Source: Chlamydomonas sphaeroides
Lineage: Eukaryota > Chlorophyta > Chlorophyceae > Chlamydomonadales > Chlamydomonadaceae
Length of the DNA: 10,845 nt
Assembly: GCA_001662425.1 (NCBI GenBank)
Contig: BDDC01001441.1
Location: 568-11,412 of the forward strand
Direction of reading: 5' to 3'
The notes beneath the pieces were generated by a model. The model did not search any database. It was not told the DNA's origin and worked only from the letters and a program-made list of their open reading frames with translations. This document shows positions 1-8,700 of this stretch, piece after piece; the stretch's first letter is position 1, and each line of letters starts with the position of its first letter. The position numbers were made by a program, and so were the translations under genes.

Positions 1-80
1 GGTGGGTGGGCGCTAACACAAATGTTGGAGTGCGTGGGTGTGGGCGCTTGGCAGAAACCAGTCGCGTCGCATGACCCCAG
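1..80 (+). other. Presumed intron sequence upstream of the first visible exon
   Basis: This stretch ends in CCCCAG just before coding-like sequence begins and shows no protein-like frame of its own. It is best read as the 3' end of an intron of the plus-strand surface-protein gene, whose 5' exons lie outside the window. The exon that follows starts with the last two bases of a codon, so the missing upstream exon should end one base into a codon. Confidence 0.5.
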
Positions 81-2050
81 GTGGCAGCGATGCCCGTGTG
101 GATGGCGAGCCGGTACGGCTGCTGGTGGACCGCCGCCCGCCTGTGCCCGTGTTCAACAGCCTGTGGCCAAACAGGGTGAGGCAGGGTCGCAGACTGCAGA
201 CCCATTGTTCGCAGCACACTGTGCGGTGACGTGACATACCGTGATGCTAAGACCCGCAACCAACGCGTGCCATGTGTCGTCTGGTTATCGCATTGCAGGC
301 GTACCTGCCAGGTGCGTGCACTGGACTTTCCCGCTACCGTGATGGGGAGAAGGGCCATCGAGAAAATAGCAGCAGATTGCATGTTGTGCCGTCCTAGCAA
401 TTGTGTGATGTTGCCTGCCCTTGTTTCTTGAATGCGTGCAGGTGACGGCATCGTGGTGGAGTACTCTGAGCTCCTGGACTGCCGCCAGACAGCAGCCATC
501 GGTGTGACGGCCTCAGTCACAACCACCAACTCCACCACAGGGATCAACGTGACAGCCGCGATGCCTTCGGGTGAGGCATGCTAGCCGCGTCACCGACCAA
601 GCCCAACGGAGGCGCCATGAGCAGCTAGCGATATTCAAGAGAGCTCCCGTCTTCTTCCATGCCCGCACGCAGAGTACCTGCTGCCGGCCTGCGAGGGGCG
701 CCTCATCGTGCTCCACTGGGACCCCTACAACTTCCCGTACCACGCATTCCTGGCCAACCGAGTCATCAGCGTCAACATCTCGGGAGTCAGGGGTACGTGA
801 TTTAAGCAGTGCCGTGCCGGTTTTAGCCATACCTGCTGCCAGCCAGAGCATGTATGTCATGCTAAAAGCCCCAACAACGCTTTACTTGCTGCCATACACA
901 GACATGGCAGGCAACGTGCCCGCAAGGATGACACAATTCAGCTTCTATATGGGCAGCACCACACCCGTTGAGAGGGTAGGTCACTGCTGAAAAATAAAGA
1001 TGTCGATCCCACATTGCTCAACACACGACTTATTGCGCACAACCCATGATACAGGCCACCGTCTCGCTGGGCCTGGTCCTGGGCCCCGTGCCATCCGGTA
1101 TGGCAATCGCTGGCCGCCGGCTGCTGGCCTGGCAGCACGACTCCCTGCTGCCACCCGATGAGATTGACGTCACTGAAACCAACGGAGAGGAGCTGACACA
1201 GCTGCTACGAGAGGAGCTTGGCCGGCTGGGCATCTCACCCGACGCTGCCGAGGCCTCGAGTGCTGTCCTGCTCACACGCCACGATGCCCTGGTGCGCCTT
1301 GGCTTGGGCTCGGGGCGCCACAAACCCCAATATCCTGCTGTGGCTCAACCAACATGTCGCAACCCAGCTGTCGCTCGTCTTAGCCGCCTTCACCCAGCAT
1401 GTCGCCGGTTACAGCCGCAGATACATGTGCTTTGGCCCACACCTAGCCCCATCAACCCCTTCCTCCTGCAGGAAGTGGAGCTCACAGCCGCCGATGACCC
1501 CGCTACGGGTCTGAGCGCCGCTGATGTGGCGTCTCAGCTCACAGCCCAGCTCCGTGACGCCAACTCGAGCCTGTCTCTGGCCATCAAAGAGCACCTGGCC
1601 CCCGTGCACTCGCTTCGGCAGATGTTGTCGTTTGAGGACCAGCTCTACCTCGACCTCACTGACGAGGAGCTGCAGCAGGCGAGGGAGGAGGCAGTAAGGA
1701 TGGCAGCAGCTGTGCTGCCGTACGAGCTCGAGCCCAGGGAGCTGACCGAGGAGGAGGACAGGGCTCTGGACGAGGCGCAGCGCTCGACTGTCCAGGCCAT
1801 CGGTCAGCTGGATCATGCTACAGGACCGAACATTGGGTCCGGCCACACCGCTGCCGACCCAATTCCCGGGCAGCTGGGCAGGAGCCAGGGCGGCCGCATG
1901 CACGTCCCCAACAGCTCCGTGGGCCGCGGCACAGTCAGTCTGGCAGCGGGGCTGGTGGCAGCTGCGAATGTGGCTGTGGCTGGGCTGCTGCTGGCGGTGT
2001 GGGTGGTGCGCAGGAGGCGGGCATCAAGGCAGCCAGCAGAGGCGTTCTAG
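81..2050 (+). CDS. Putative type I surface protein with Ig-like ectodomain and C-terminal membrane helix (5'-partial, seven exons)
   Basis: Exons read from splice signals and frame are 81-175, 299-311, 442-570, 673-792, 902-975, 1055-1291 and 1472-2050. All junction phases agree and give about 414 residues ending at TAG 2048-2050; the start codon is off the window. The ectodomain has a stretch reading VISVNISGVRDMAGN followed by a short FSFYMG strand. This resembles the closing strands of SbsA/Big_5-type Ig-like domains (consensus near V-x-D-x-AGN), which are adhesive extracellular folds. Possible N-glycosylation sites include NST, NVT, NIS and two NSS. The middle (1055-1700) looks alpha/beta with helical Glu/Leu-rich parts. 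A 25-residue hydrophobic helix at 1934-2008 is followed by RRRR and about 10 more residues, so the protein should be anchored with a tiny cytoplasmic tail. I see no catalytic motif and do not recognise a named gene. The function is inferred as cell-surface or matrix contact. Least certain are the acceptor at 901 versus 910 and the intron at 1292-1471. Confidence 0.72.
299..311 (+). other. 13-nt microexon of the surface-protein gene
   Basis: This short segment lies between CATTGCAG (291-298) and a GTGCGT donor (312). It is needed to reconcile its neighbours: the exon ending at 175 stops on a codon boundary, while the exon starting at 442 must begin with the last two bases of a codon or it meets a stop at once. 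Thirteen bases shift the phase exactly as required and encode Ala-Tyr-Leu-Pro plus the first base of Gly. The joined peptide around it, NSLWPNR-AYLPG-DGIVVEY, reads smoothly. The flanking introns would be 123 and 130 nt. Confidence 0.6.
1292..1471 (+). other. Intron of 180 nt with no in-frame stop (possible retained intron)
   Basis: The donor is GTGCGC after codon CTG (1289-1291), and the acceptor is a strong CTTCCTCCTGCAG ending at 1471. Both junctions lie on codon boundaries. Splicing joins RHDAL to EVELTAADD, a natural beta-strand. The intron is exactly 60 codons long and open in the gene's frame, so retention would add 60 residues without breaking the protein. A second frame inside it also looks protein-like (NPNILLWLN, then a hydrophobic stretch), so an exon in another frame cannot be ruled out. 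Confidence 0.55.
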
Positions 2051-2765
2051 CCACTTGCGTTTGTGACGTGGTTCCCACTAGTCGCTATATGGTTGTCTTC
2101 TTAGTGTGAGGCCACGAGCGGCTGCTTTATCTACATCATTCCCATAGCATCTGTTGCATACCCCTGCTGGCAATATGGGCTGGGCAATTTCCACATTCTT
2201 TCCTCTTCCGTTGCAACTTTTTGTGGTGCTCATTCCTGCGAGGACTCACGTTTGTGACCCTTCGCTCTATCTCTACGTAGCATGTGTTTGTGATGTGAAT
2301 TGTGCATGGGGGCATGTATGGTTTGCCCCTGTTGTGGTATTCCCTTGCATGTGGGACCACGTGCGTGGCTGTTGCTTGTACATGCGGCGAGATATGGCTG
2401 AGCGGTTTCCAGCAGTTTTTCGTTGGGGTTCGCTCGCCCTAGCCCGCATTGCAGGTGCAGGCTTGTCTGGTGTCGCAGTCGTTGCAAGTTCGTTCCGTCG
2501 TTGTGTTTTGTCAGGGGTTTGTCATGGAAGCATACGCAAGGTGCCCCAGTTGGTTGTGCAGAGGTGGCCGTGTGTGGCTGGCAGCCAGAGTGGCCAGGCA
2601 TCTCACAATGCATGATGATCCTGGACCAAGTTTGGGTTCGGGTGTTCACGTGTCATTTCTTCTTTTCCTAACGGCCACACACTTACGGGGCTGCGTGCTG
2701 TGCGGATTATTAGCGAAGTGGTGCGCCGCATACTGAACATAAGACACCCGGAACCCCTCTGTCAC

Positions 2766-2807
2766 CGTTCTTTGAACGATACACCACCGCACGTTTGGAC
2801 GTGCGGT
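2766..2807 (+). repeat. Two adjacent small perfect hairpins in the 3' UTR
   Basis: The first has arms CGTTC and GAACG around TTT (2766-2778). The second has arms ACCGCACGT and ACGTGCGGT around a TTGG loop (2786-2807), nine perfect pairs. They lie about 100 bases before the TGTAA signal and would form in the transcript. Their role is unknown. Confidence 0.6.
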
Positions 2808-2903
2808 TGGTTCCATACCTCAGCGTGTTTTGACAGCACTACTCCAAAGCTCCGCAGCGGCGCGGCTATGTGTCTTCCGTCGGCTGCCCGTGCTCCGTCA
2901 CTG

Positions 2904-2908
2904 TGTAA
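2904..2908 (+). terminator. TGTAA poly(A) signal candidate, plus strand
   Basis: TGTAA is the canonical volvocine polyadenylation signal. This is the first copy after the TAG at 2048-2050, about 855 bases downstream, with cleavage expected some 10-20 bases beyond. A single pentamer is weak evidence, but its position at the end of the GT-rich stretch fits. Confidence 0.45.
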
Positions 2909-2920
2909 AGAGTGCTTAGT

Positions 2921-3145
2921 GTGTTCTTCCGAAGAGGTCCGTGCGTCATTTCAAGCAAGGGGTAGTGGCTGCCCCACCGACACCAGCTGCACCATCAGAT
3001 TGCCTGATGCCTTTGCTATTCCAGCCGGCCCTGGTTCCGACCAAGATCAACCACCAGAGCTCGGAGAAGATGGGAGGCAACTCACGGAGAGACGTTGCAG
3101 GCAATGCCCATATCAGCTGTCGCGCCCAAACACCTTCTAAAACCC
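2921..3145. other. Intergenic, no gene seen
   Basis: This stretch has mixed composition and no frame with convincing coding bias. It precedes an abrupt rise in GC near 3150 and could hold upstream control sequence for whatever starts in that block. I recognise no TATA box or other motif. Confidence 0.3.
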
Positions 3146-3730
3146 GAATCGTGCGTGCTCGCTCCCGGTTCCGTCTGGTCCTGGGATACGTGGTGGCTGC
3201 TGGTACACGCTCCCTCCGGCGCTGCGCGCCCCCGCTGCTGCCGGCGCCGGTCTGCCCGGCGATGCGGCCGCGGCCCCGCCCTCCCCCTACGCCGCCGCGG
3301 CTGCCTCCACTGGTGCCGTTGTACGTGCCGGGGCCTGGCGCCCTTCCGGGTGCGATGCTCCCTCCAGCCCGCCCGACCGGAGTCACCGCTGCCGCCCCTG
3401 GCAGCCTGGCGGCGCAGCCCGCGGGTGCGGCCGCCGCGAGCCCCTCCGCAGCCGCCGCCGCCCCAGCGCGCTAGAGCCTTGCTCGCGGCGCTGCGGGCAA
3501 TGCGTGCGGGCCTGTGCGGGAGCCCTTCGGCCGCGGCCTAGGGCGTAGCCGCTTCCGGCCACCCGAAGGCGCCCCCGCCCCACGGATGGCTGCGGGCCCC
3601 CCTCGCGGGCTCAGAGCCCCCGCCAGCGGGGGGTGTCCCATCTCGCCTACTTTGGCCCGGAGCGCACGCCGCCGCGCGTGCTGCCGCCGGGCGTGGACGG
3701 CGTCAACTCCTGTGCTGCGCTCGTGAGGTA
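3146..3730 (+). other. GC-rich block, possibly exonic or promoter-proximal
   Basis: GC rises sharply here. One plus-strand frame, open from about 3145, encodes an Ala/Pro-rich stretch with mostly G or C at third positions (around LPGDAAAAPPSPYAAAA, 3250-3310), followed by a GTACGT donor-like site near 3320. A different frame at 3630-3723 reads VSHLAYFGPERTPPRVLPPG and ends at GTGAGG. No initiation codon with a clear signal peptide was found, and the frames do not connect confidently. It may be the 5' part of a diverged paralogue of the upstream gene, an unrelated short gene, or a CpG-rich non-coding block. Confidence 0.25.
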
Positions 3731-4320
3731 CGCCGTGGCAGCCGAGCCTGGCCTTTTTGTGGAGTAAGAATGAATGGGGATACAGCTGACTCTCCAACGT
3801 TAGGGGTTACAGGGGCGCAATCCGAGCCTGACCTGCACTGAGATGTCGAGTCGTCGTGTTGCTCGGTCTGGCGCTGCACCTGCGCGTCGCCAAAGTTCGG
3901 ATGTTGAAGCCAGGGGCGGCAGCTGTCCCCCGCTTCACGCCTGATCTGGCATGGTGTGCAGCAAGTGCGGGGGCCTGTGGTGCTCGATGGCGAGGGGTTG
4001 GACGTAGGGTGCTGCTTCCGGCGATGTGGGGTCTCGCGTGCGTGAAGCTACGAGCTGTGGCTTCCGAGTCCGGCCCGTTTTGGTCCAGAGGTTTCCAAGG
4101 GACTTGCTATGACGGCTGGGGCGGAGGTCAGCCTATGCGCTCTGCGCAGCCGGCCCGTGGTTGCGTACCCTCGCTCGCTCGGGGGGGACGGCGTGCGTGT
4201 GGGATGGGGGCCCAAGGGCGCACTGCTCCCGCCGCTCCAAACCAACCTTTACGACAAGAATGGTACTACTGTACAGGAGAGGCGAGTCTACGGCGTGCTT
4301 GCTATTCATGTGGCAACAGC
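3600..4320 (+). other. Chain of candidate exons of unknown product (weak)
   Basis: Three segments can be joined on codon boundaries. The first ends at 3723 before GTGAGG, the second is 3914-4003 (after AAGCCAG, before GTAGGG), and the third starts at 4100 (after TTTCCAAG) and runs to about 4320. They read ...GVNSCAAL, GRQLSPASRLIWHGVQQVRG and GLAMTAGAEVSLCALRSRP, continuing to VQERRVYGVLAIHVATAI. The frames look more protein-like than chance, and all junctions share one phase. The AAG acceptor is weak, however, and no family is recognised. The last segment runs into the paralogue-like block at 4372, but in a different frame. Confidence 0.25.
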
Positions 4321-4331
4321 CATCCGCTCTC

Positions 4332-4359
4332 GGCGTCAGAGCATCCGCTCTCTGACGCC
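4332..4359. repeat. Perfect 10-bp stem hairpin within a local 21-bp duplication
   Basis: The arms GGCGTCAGAG (4332-4341) and CTCTGACGCC (4350-4359) are exact reverse complements around an 8-base loop. The hairpin overlaps an imperfect direct duplication whose two halves both begin CATCCGCTCTC (4321 and 4342). It lies where the reading frame of the paralogue-like segment seems to shift, so it may mark the lesion that caused the shift. Confidence 0.6.
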
Positions 4360-4371
4360 CAGGTTACCCTG

Positions 4372-4981
4372 CTGGACGAGGCGCACTGCTCGACCAAGTA
4401 GATAGGCCTGACACGAAAGAATGCATAGCACGCTCCCTCCTTGGAGCTCGTACGCAAACCCGCTTACGCTAACGGGCCCAATTGTTGGCTCGGCGTAGCG
4501 AACCCCATGCATCTCGCAACGTGGGCGAAATATTGGCACGCCGAGCTCCAGCTCCGGATATATACTGGGCCTGGTAGGCACGCTCTACATTACAGTACGT
4601 ACTGGAAGGGCGGCCAGGTCGCTGCCTCCTCCACGCAGGCAGCGCGCTTGACCAAGCCGATTGTACGACACTCCAGAAACACGATTACCCACATTTGCCC
4701 CTGGTATCCCCTCCTGGGACCCCGGGTCCTCACGCCCGGCACGTGGCCCCGTCACACGAATCCGGCATACACACAAAAGTTTAACACACGTCATAATTCG
4801 ACAGGCTGACCCTACCAAAACGCTTGGAACGGTCCCACAAATGCCATGCCAGGTCGCCGGTAGCTCGGCAAGACCACTTGTCAGCCCTGGGCAGCTCCGT
4901 GGCTCACGGCAGCGGCCTGGTGGTGGGGCTGGTGGCAGCTGCCAACATGGCCGTGGTGGGGGTGCTGCTGGCGGTGTGGGC
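4372..4981 (+). pseudogene. Remnant or diverged paralogue of the surface-protein 3' exon
   Basis: Two blocks match the last exon of the 81-2050 gene in the same order and strand. Bases 4372-4394 match 1766-1788 at 21 of 23 positions and encode LDEAHCST against LDEAQRST. Bases 4892-4981 match 1912-2004; the core of 56 bases has about 49 identities by eye. It encodes a membrane helix around VVGLVAAANMAVVGVLLAVW, and many differences are synonymous or conservative, so protein-level selection acted for some time. Decay is suggested by a TAG straight after the first block (4399-4401), a frame change just upstream, about 375 extra bases between the blocks, loss of the RRRR tail and no TGTAA downstream. 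Alternatively GTAGAT at 4398 is a donor and this is a live but unmodelled paralogue. Confidence 0.55.
4405..4880. other. Unmatched insert between the two paralogue blocks
   Basis: This sequence has no counterpart in the upstream gene. It is lower in GC and contains inverted arms GCTCGGCGT (4488-4496) and ACGCCGAGC (4538-4546) and a perfect 12-bp palindrome CAGTACGTACTG (4593-4604). It could be an intron, an old insertion, or unrelated sequence. No transposase, clear terminal inverted repeats or target duplication was recognised. Confidence 0.35.
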
Positions 4982-5194
4982 GGCCCCAGTGGCAAGATCT
5001 TTCACAGGTGCTCCTTTTGCGTCAGTAATATCTATATCAAGCATGCAAGGCTTGGCTCGTTGCCCCAAGACCACACCACGACACAGTGACGGAGGCAGGA
5101 GGCAGGAGGGTACTGATATTCTGGCTGGACGGCGTGCGTGTGTACGTAGCGGGCGTGTTGGCATCTGCAACCTAGTAATTGGCACGTTTGCTGT
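4982..5194. other. Intergenic between converging units
   Basis: No gene is seen. A short purine-rich run with repeated GGAGGCA words lies at 5090-5110. The stretch separates the paralogue remnant from the presumed end of the minus-strand WD40 transcript. Confidence 0.3.
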
Positions 5195-5740
5195 GCAGAC
5201 CCCTGCGCGTTACAGAGCCTGCAATCGGCAGCCACTCACATAACTCGCAATACGTATCAAGAAAGCCGGCATGCCTCAAGTAAAAGAAATGGCTCCGTCC
5301 ATGCTTCCCAGCTTGGCCTTTGACGGTGGGGCAACACTCCACGGACCAACGGCGCGGATGGTGCGTTGGCACTGTGCAAATCAGGTTGGGCCCGTTGGAG
5401 AGGCAGGGGTCGCGCCTGTCGGACGCGTGTGTTCGACTGGCAGTATCAGCAATACCAGGGTTCACACCTGAGCAACGCGGTATCCGAGCCTTCCAGTCAT
5501 GCAACCCGCTGCATACTTGACGTCCGGTGAGCGTGCACGCCTCAAAAGCAAGACCATCAGCGTCCATGCACGTGCAGTTATCCTTCGCACCCCTCCCCCA
5601 TTGCCACCTGCGGCACGAGCAACCACCCAGACAATGCCACCTCACACCCACATGTAGCTAGCTAGCGCCTCTGCCCACCTATCGCCCGCGTGCATGCCCA
5701 CCCCATCTCCAAATGCGCACTTCCTCTGGCCCCCGCACCC
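5195..5740 (-). other. 3' UTR of the WD40 gene
   Basis: About 545 bases follow the TGA at 5743-5741 on the minus strand. No coding frame with splice structure or codon bias is seen, and the length is ordinary for a volvocine 3' UTR. Confidence 0.5.
5210..5214 (-). terminator. TGTAA poly(A) signal candidate, minus strand
   Basis: The plus strand reads TTACA, so the minus transcript reads TGTAA. It is the first such pentamer downstream of the WD40 stop, about 530 bases away, with cleavage expected near 5195. Confidence 0.5.
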
Positions 5741-8700
5741 TCACAGCCCACCCCACTCGGCGCGCGGCACAAGCACCTCCCGCGTACTCCAGGCCAGGCA
5801 CCTGGCATCGGCGCCCGTGCTCAGCAGCTGGCGGCCGTCGGGCGAGAAGGCCAGGCACGTGACCGTGTCGTGGTGGCCGTCCGTGAGGTAGCCCACCTCG
5901 CGCCAGCGGGTGGCCTCCCACACCCGGATGGAGCCGTCGCCCAGCCCAGCCGCCAGCAGCGCCGAGTCGTGGGAGAAGGCGAGGCAGGCCACGTCGCAGC
6001 CCATGGCGGACAGCTGGCAGATGCGGGGGCCCCAGGGCGCCGGCGGACCGATGGCAGGCGGCGACGGCGAGCGGGAGGGCTGTGCCGCGGGTGGGCCGCC
6101 ACCCGAGGGCGACACGGCGCGTGGCGCGCCAGTGGCGCAGGGCGTCTCAGCAGCCGGGTCATCCTCGATCGACGCTGCCGGCGCCGTGTCCTCGTCGCAG
6201 TCCTGCGTCGCCGTGCCAGACACCGTGCCGCTGCTGGCGCGGTGGGTGCCATCAGCCGACGCCGCCTCGCGGCTCCACACCTGTATGGCGCTGCTTGCAG
6301 CAGCCGCCACCATACGTCCGTCGCCGCTGGCTGCCACGGCCCGCACCAGACCCGGCATGGGTCCCAGCCGCGGCCCCTCGGCCTCAGCGCCGGCGTCCAC
6401 GCTCCATATGAGCACATCCCGTCCCACACCCTTCAGCAACCACGTGCCTTCAGCCGCCACCGCGAACGCCGTACCACCGTACCGCTCCATCACAGAGCTC
6501 GTGACGTTTGTGCCGGGGCGGGCCTCTGGCACAATCTGACCGACCTTGTCCCATCGGTTGGTGCGCCATAGGAACGTGACACCGACCCCCGTGGTGGTTG
6601 CGACCAGGGCGCCGTCGGGGCTGAAGCGCACGGCCTCCACGGGGACTTTGCCATCCGAGCACTGGAAGCGCGCGGCCTCGGGTGCGCATGATGCCAGCTC
6701 CGGCACACGGCCGACGGCGGTGGCTGCTGCCACGGCGGCGGAGGCGTGCCAAATCAGCGCAATGCCGTTGGCAAGTCCAGCAGCGAAGAAAGCGGCGTCG
6801 GGGCTCCAGGCCACATCCAACACGGCTGTTGAGAATGGAGTTGGAAGGGGCGTAACACGGGCTTGTGAGCTGATGCGGCGAGCGAGGCGCACCCGCATGA
6901 TTGTGTTGCGGCCCCCAGCAACGCGCGCCCGCAGCCGAGGGGTGTGACTCACGGGCAGCAGGTTCCCACGGCAGGTCCCCACGGCAGGTCCCCACGGCAG
7001 GTCCCTCGCACACGCACCTGCCGGCAGCTCCCGCATCGCAAGCTCGCTGTACCGCCGCACGTCCCACAGCCGGATGCTGTTGTCGTGGCCGCCAGTGACC
7101 GCCAGCAGCCCGTTGCTGCTGAACCGCCCAGCCGACGCGGCGTCCCGGTGGCCGCCCACCGACACCGCGGCTGCAGCCGCGGCCTCGGCCGACAGCCCCG
7201 AGTCCCCGGCGACGCTCATGCCCTTCCTGGATCCGCTCCGCGAGATGTGCTTCATACTGCGCATCATAATGCTCGCGCTATGGCCCAGGGCCGGGCGGAC
7301 GCCGGCAGCTCCGCTGGAGGAGGCCGTGCCAGCGGAGCTGGCGGCGGCCGCCACCGCCGCTGCCGCCGACGCGGCGCCAGCCGCCATAGCCGCTGACGCG
7401 GCCTCGGCATCGGCCGTCGCGGCGATGGCTAGCGGCACATCCCAGCACTGCACGCCGGTGCCAGCGGCAGCAGCCAGCAGGGAGCCGCCCCTGGCAAACG
7501 CCAGCGAGGGCACCTCCACCCTGTCCTCGCCCAGCGGCAGCACCGCCAGGCAGGCGCCGCCGGCGGCGGCGCTCCAGAGCGCGACGCTGCCGCCGGCGGC
7601 CGTCGCCAGCGTGCCTCCGTCTGGGCTGAAGGCCAGCGACCTCACCGGCCCCTGCATGCCCCGCAGCTGGGCCACACGCTCGCCCGTGCGCGCGTCCCAC
7701 AGCGTCACCGCCGCCTGGTCGACGGAGCCCACCGCCGCCGCTGCGGCCTCCAGCAGCGCCGCCGTGGCGGCGTCGATGTCGATGATGCCGCCGGCGGTGG
7801 AGCCGTCGCCGTTGGCCGACACGAACAGCGCGCCGGCGGTGGCGAGCAGGCCGCCGGCGGGGCTGAAGGCGACGCACGACTCGGCCCAGGCGCGGCCGGC
7901 CTCGGAGCTGCCGGCGCCCAGGGGCAGCCGCGCCACGCAGGCGTTGCGAGCCAGGCTCCACAGCATTACGCAGGTGGTGCACACCACCGCCATCAGCGTG
8001 TCGCCGCCCGCGCCCGCCTCGGCGGCCGCCAGCGCAACGGTGGCGGAGGCGGAGGCGGAGGCGCCGGGCGGCGAGGACGTGGCGCCGGGGCGCGGCAGCA
8101 GCGAGAAGGTGGTCGTGGTGTGCGAGGTGGTGGCGCCGGGCTGCGGCGAGGTGGGCTGCGGAGCGAAGCGGACCGCAAAGGCCTCGCCGCAGCTGGCGGG
8201 CAGGCGCACCGTGGCGACCACGTGCCGAGCCTGAGGGAGCGGCAGGGCACGGCGTACAGCAGGCATGTGAGCGGGGACTGAGGCGTGGGCGCTTGGCGTG
8301 GGCACCGCACAGCTTGGCTTCATTCACCACCCGCCTAGTTAGGCAGCTGCGTGCGGAGCTATGCTGATGCGGCATGCGCGGTGAGGAGGTTGGCGGATTT
8401 CCATTCGTAGAGGCTGCTGCTTGCATTCGGACAAATAGCTTGGGAGGGTCTGGATCGCCGGCCCGGCTGCACTGAAGGCGCGGCCCTCCTGCTGGGCCCG
8501 TCCCCGGCGCTCAACCTCACCTGGATGTTCCACACCCGCACCACCAGGCTGCAGCTCTGCACCACCGCCAGCGTGCGGCCGCAGGGGCCGAACTCCATCC
8601 ACACCACGCCGCCACCGGTCCCAACTGCTCGGCCCCTGCCACCCGCCGACGAGGACGCCGCCGCTGCCGTTGGCTCCGGCGACGAGCCGGGCTGGGGGCC

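Larger units (their letters stand above)
2051..2920 (+). other. 3' UTR of the surface-protein gene
   Basis: About 870 bases follow the stop. They are lower in GC than the flanks and rich in GT and TTTG words such as TTTGTGACG and GTGTTTGTGATG, as is common in volvocine 3' UTRs. Open frames here lack biased codon use and splice structure, so I call no gene. The first TGTAA on this strand after the stop is at 2904. Confidence 0.55.

Noticed and set aside
2154..2736. Plus-strand frames within the GT-rich stretch after 2050
   Set aside because: They have Cys/Val/Trp-rich composition from GT-rich sequence, no G/C third-position bias and no splice sites, so the stretch fits a 3' UTR better.
5172..5651. 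Minus-strand frame of 159 codons downstream of the WD40 stop
   Set aside because: It lacks codon bias and lies in the expected 3' UTR, overlapping the poly(A) signal candidate.
5654..5668. TAGCTAGCTAGC palindromic run
   Set aside because: This is a short low-complexity palindrome with no partner structure, too small to interpret.
5690..6571. Plus-strand frames of 293 and 209 codons opposite the last WD40 exon
   Set aside because: They are antisense shadows. The minus strand here encodes clear WD blades ending in a proper stop.
6965..7003. Possible CRISPR-like repeat array
   Set aside because: The 13-bp units abut with no spacers, so this is a simple tandem repeat inside an intron.
7074..8234. 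Plus-strand frame of 386 codons opposite the third WD40 exon
   Set aside because: It mirrors the Ala-rich codons of the WD40 exon and shows no domain, start context or splice structure of its own.
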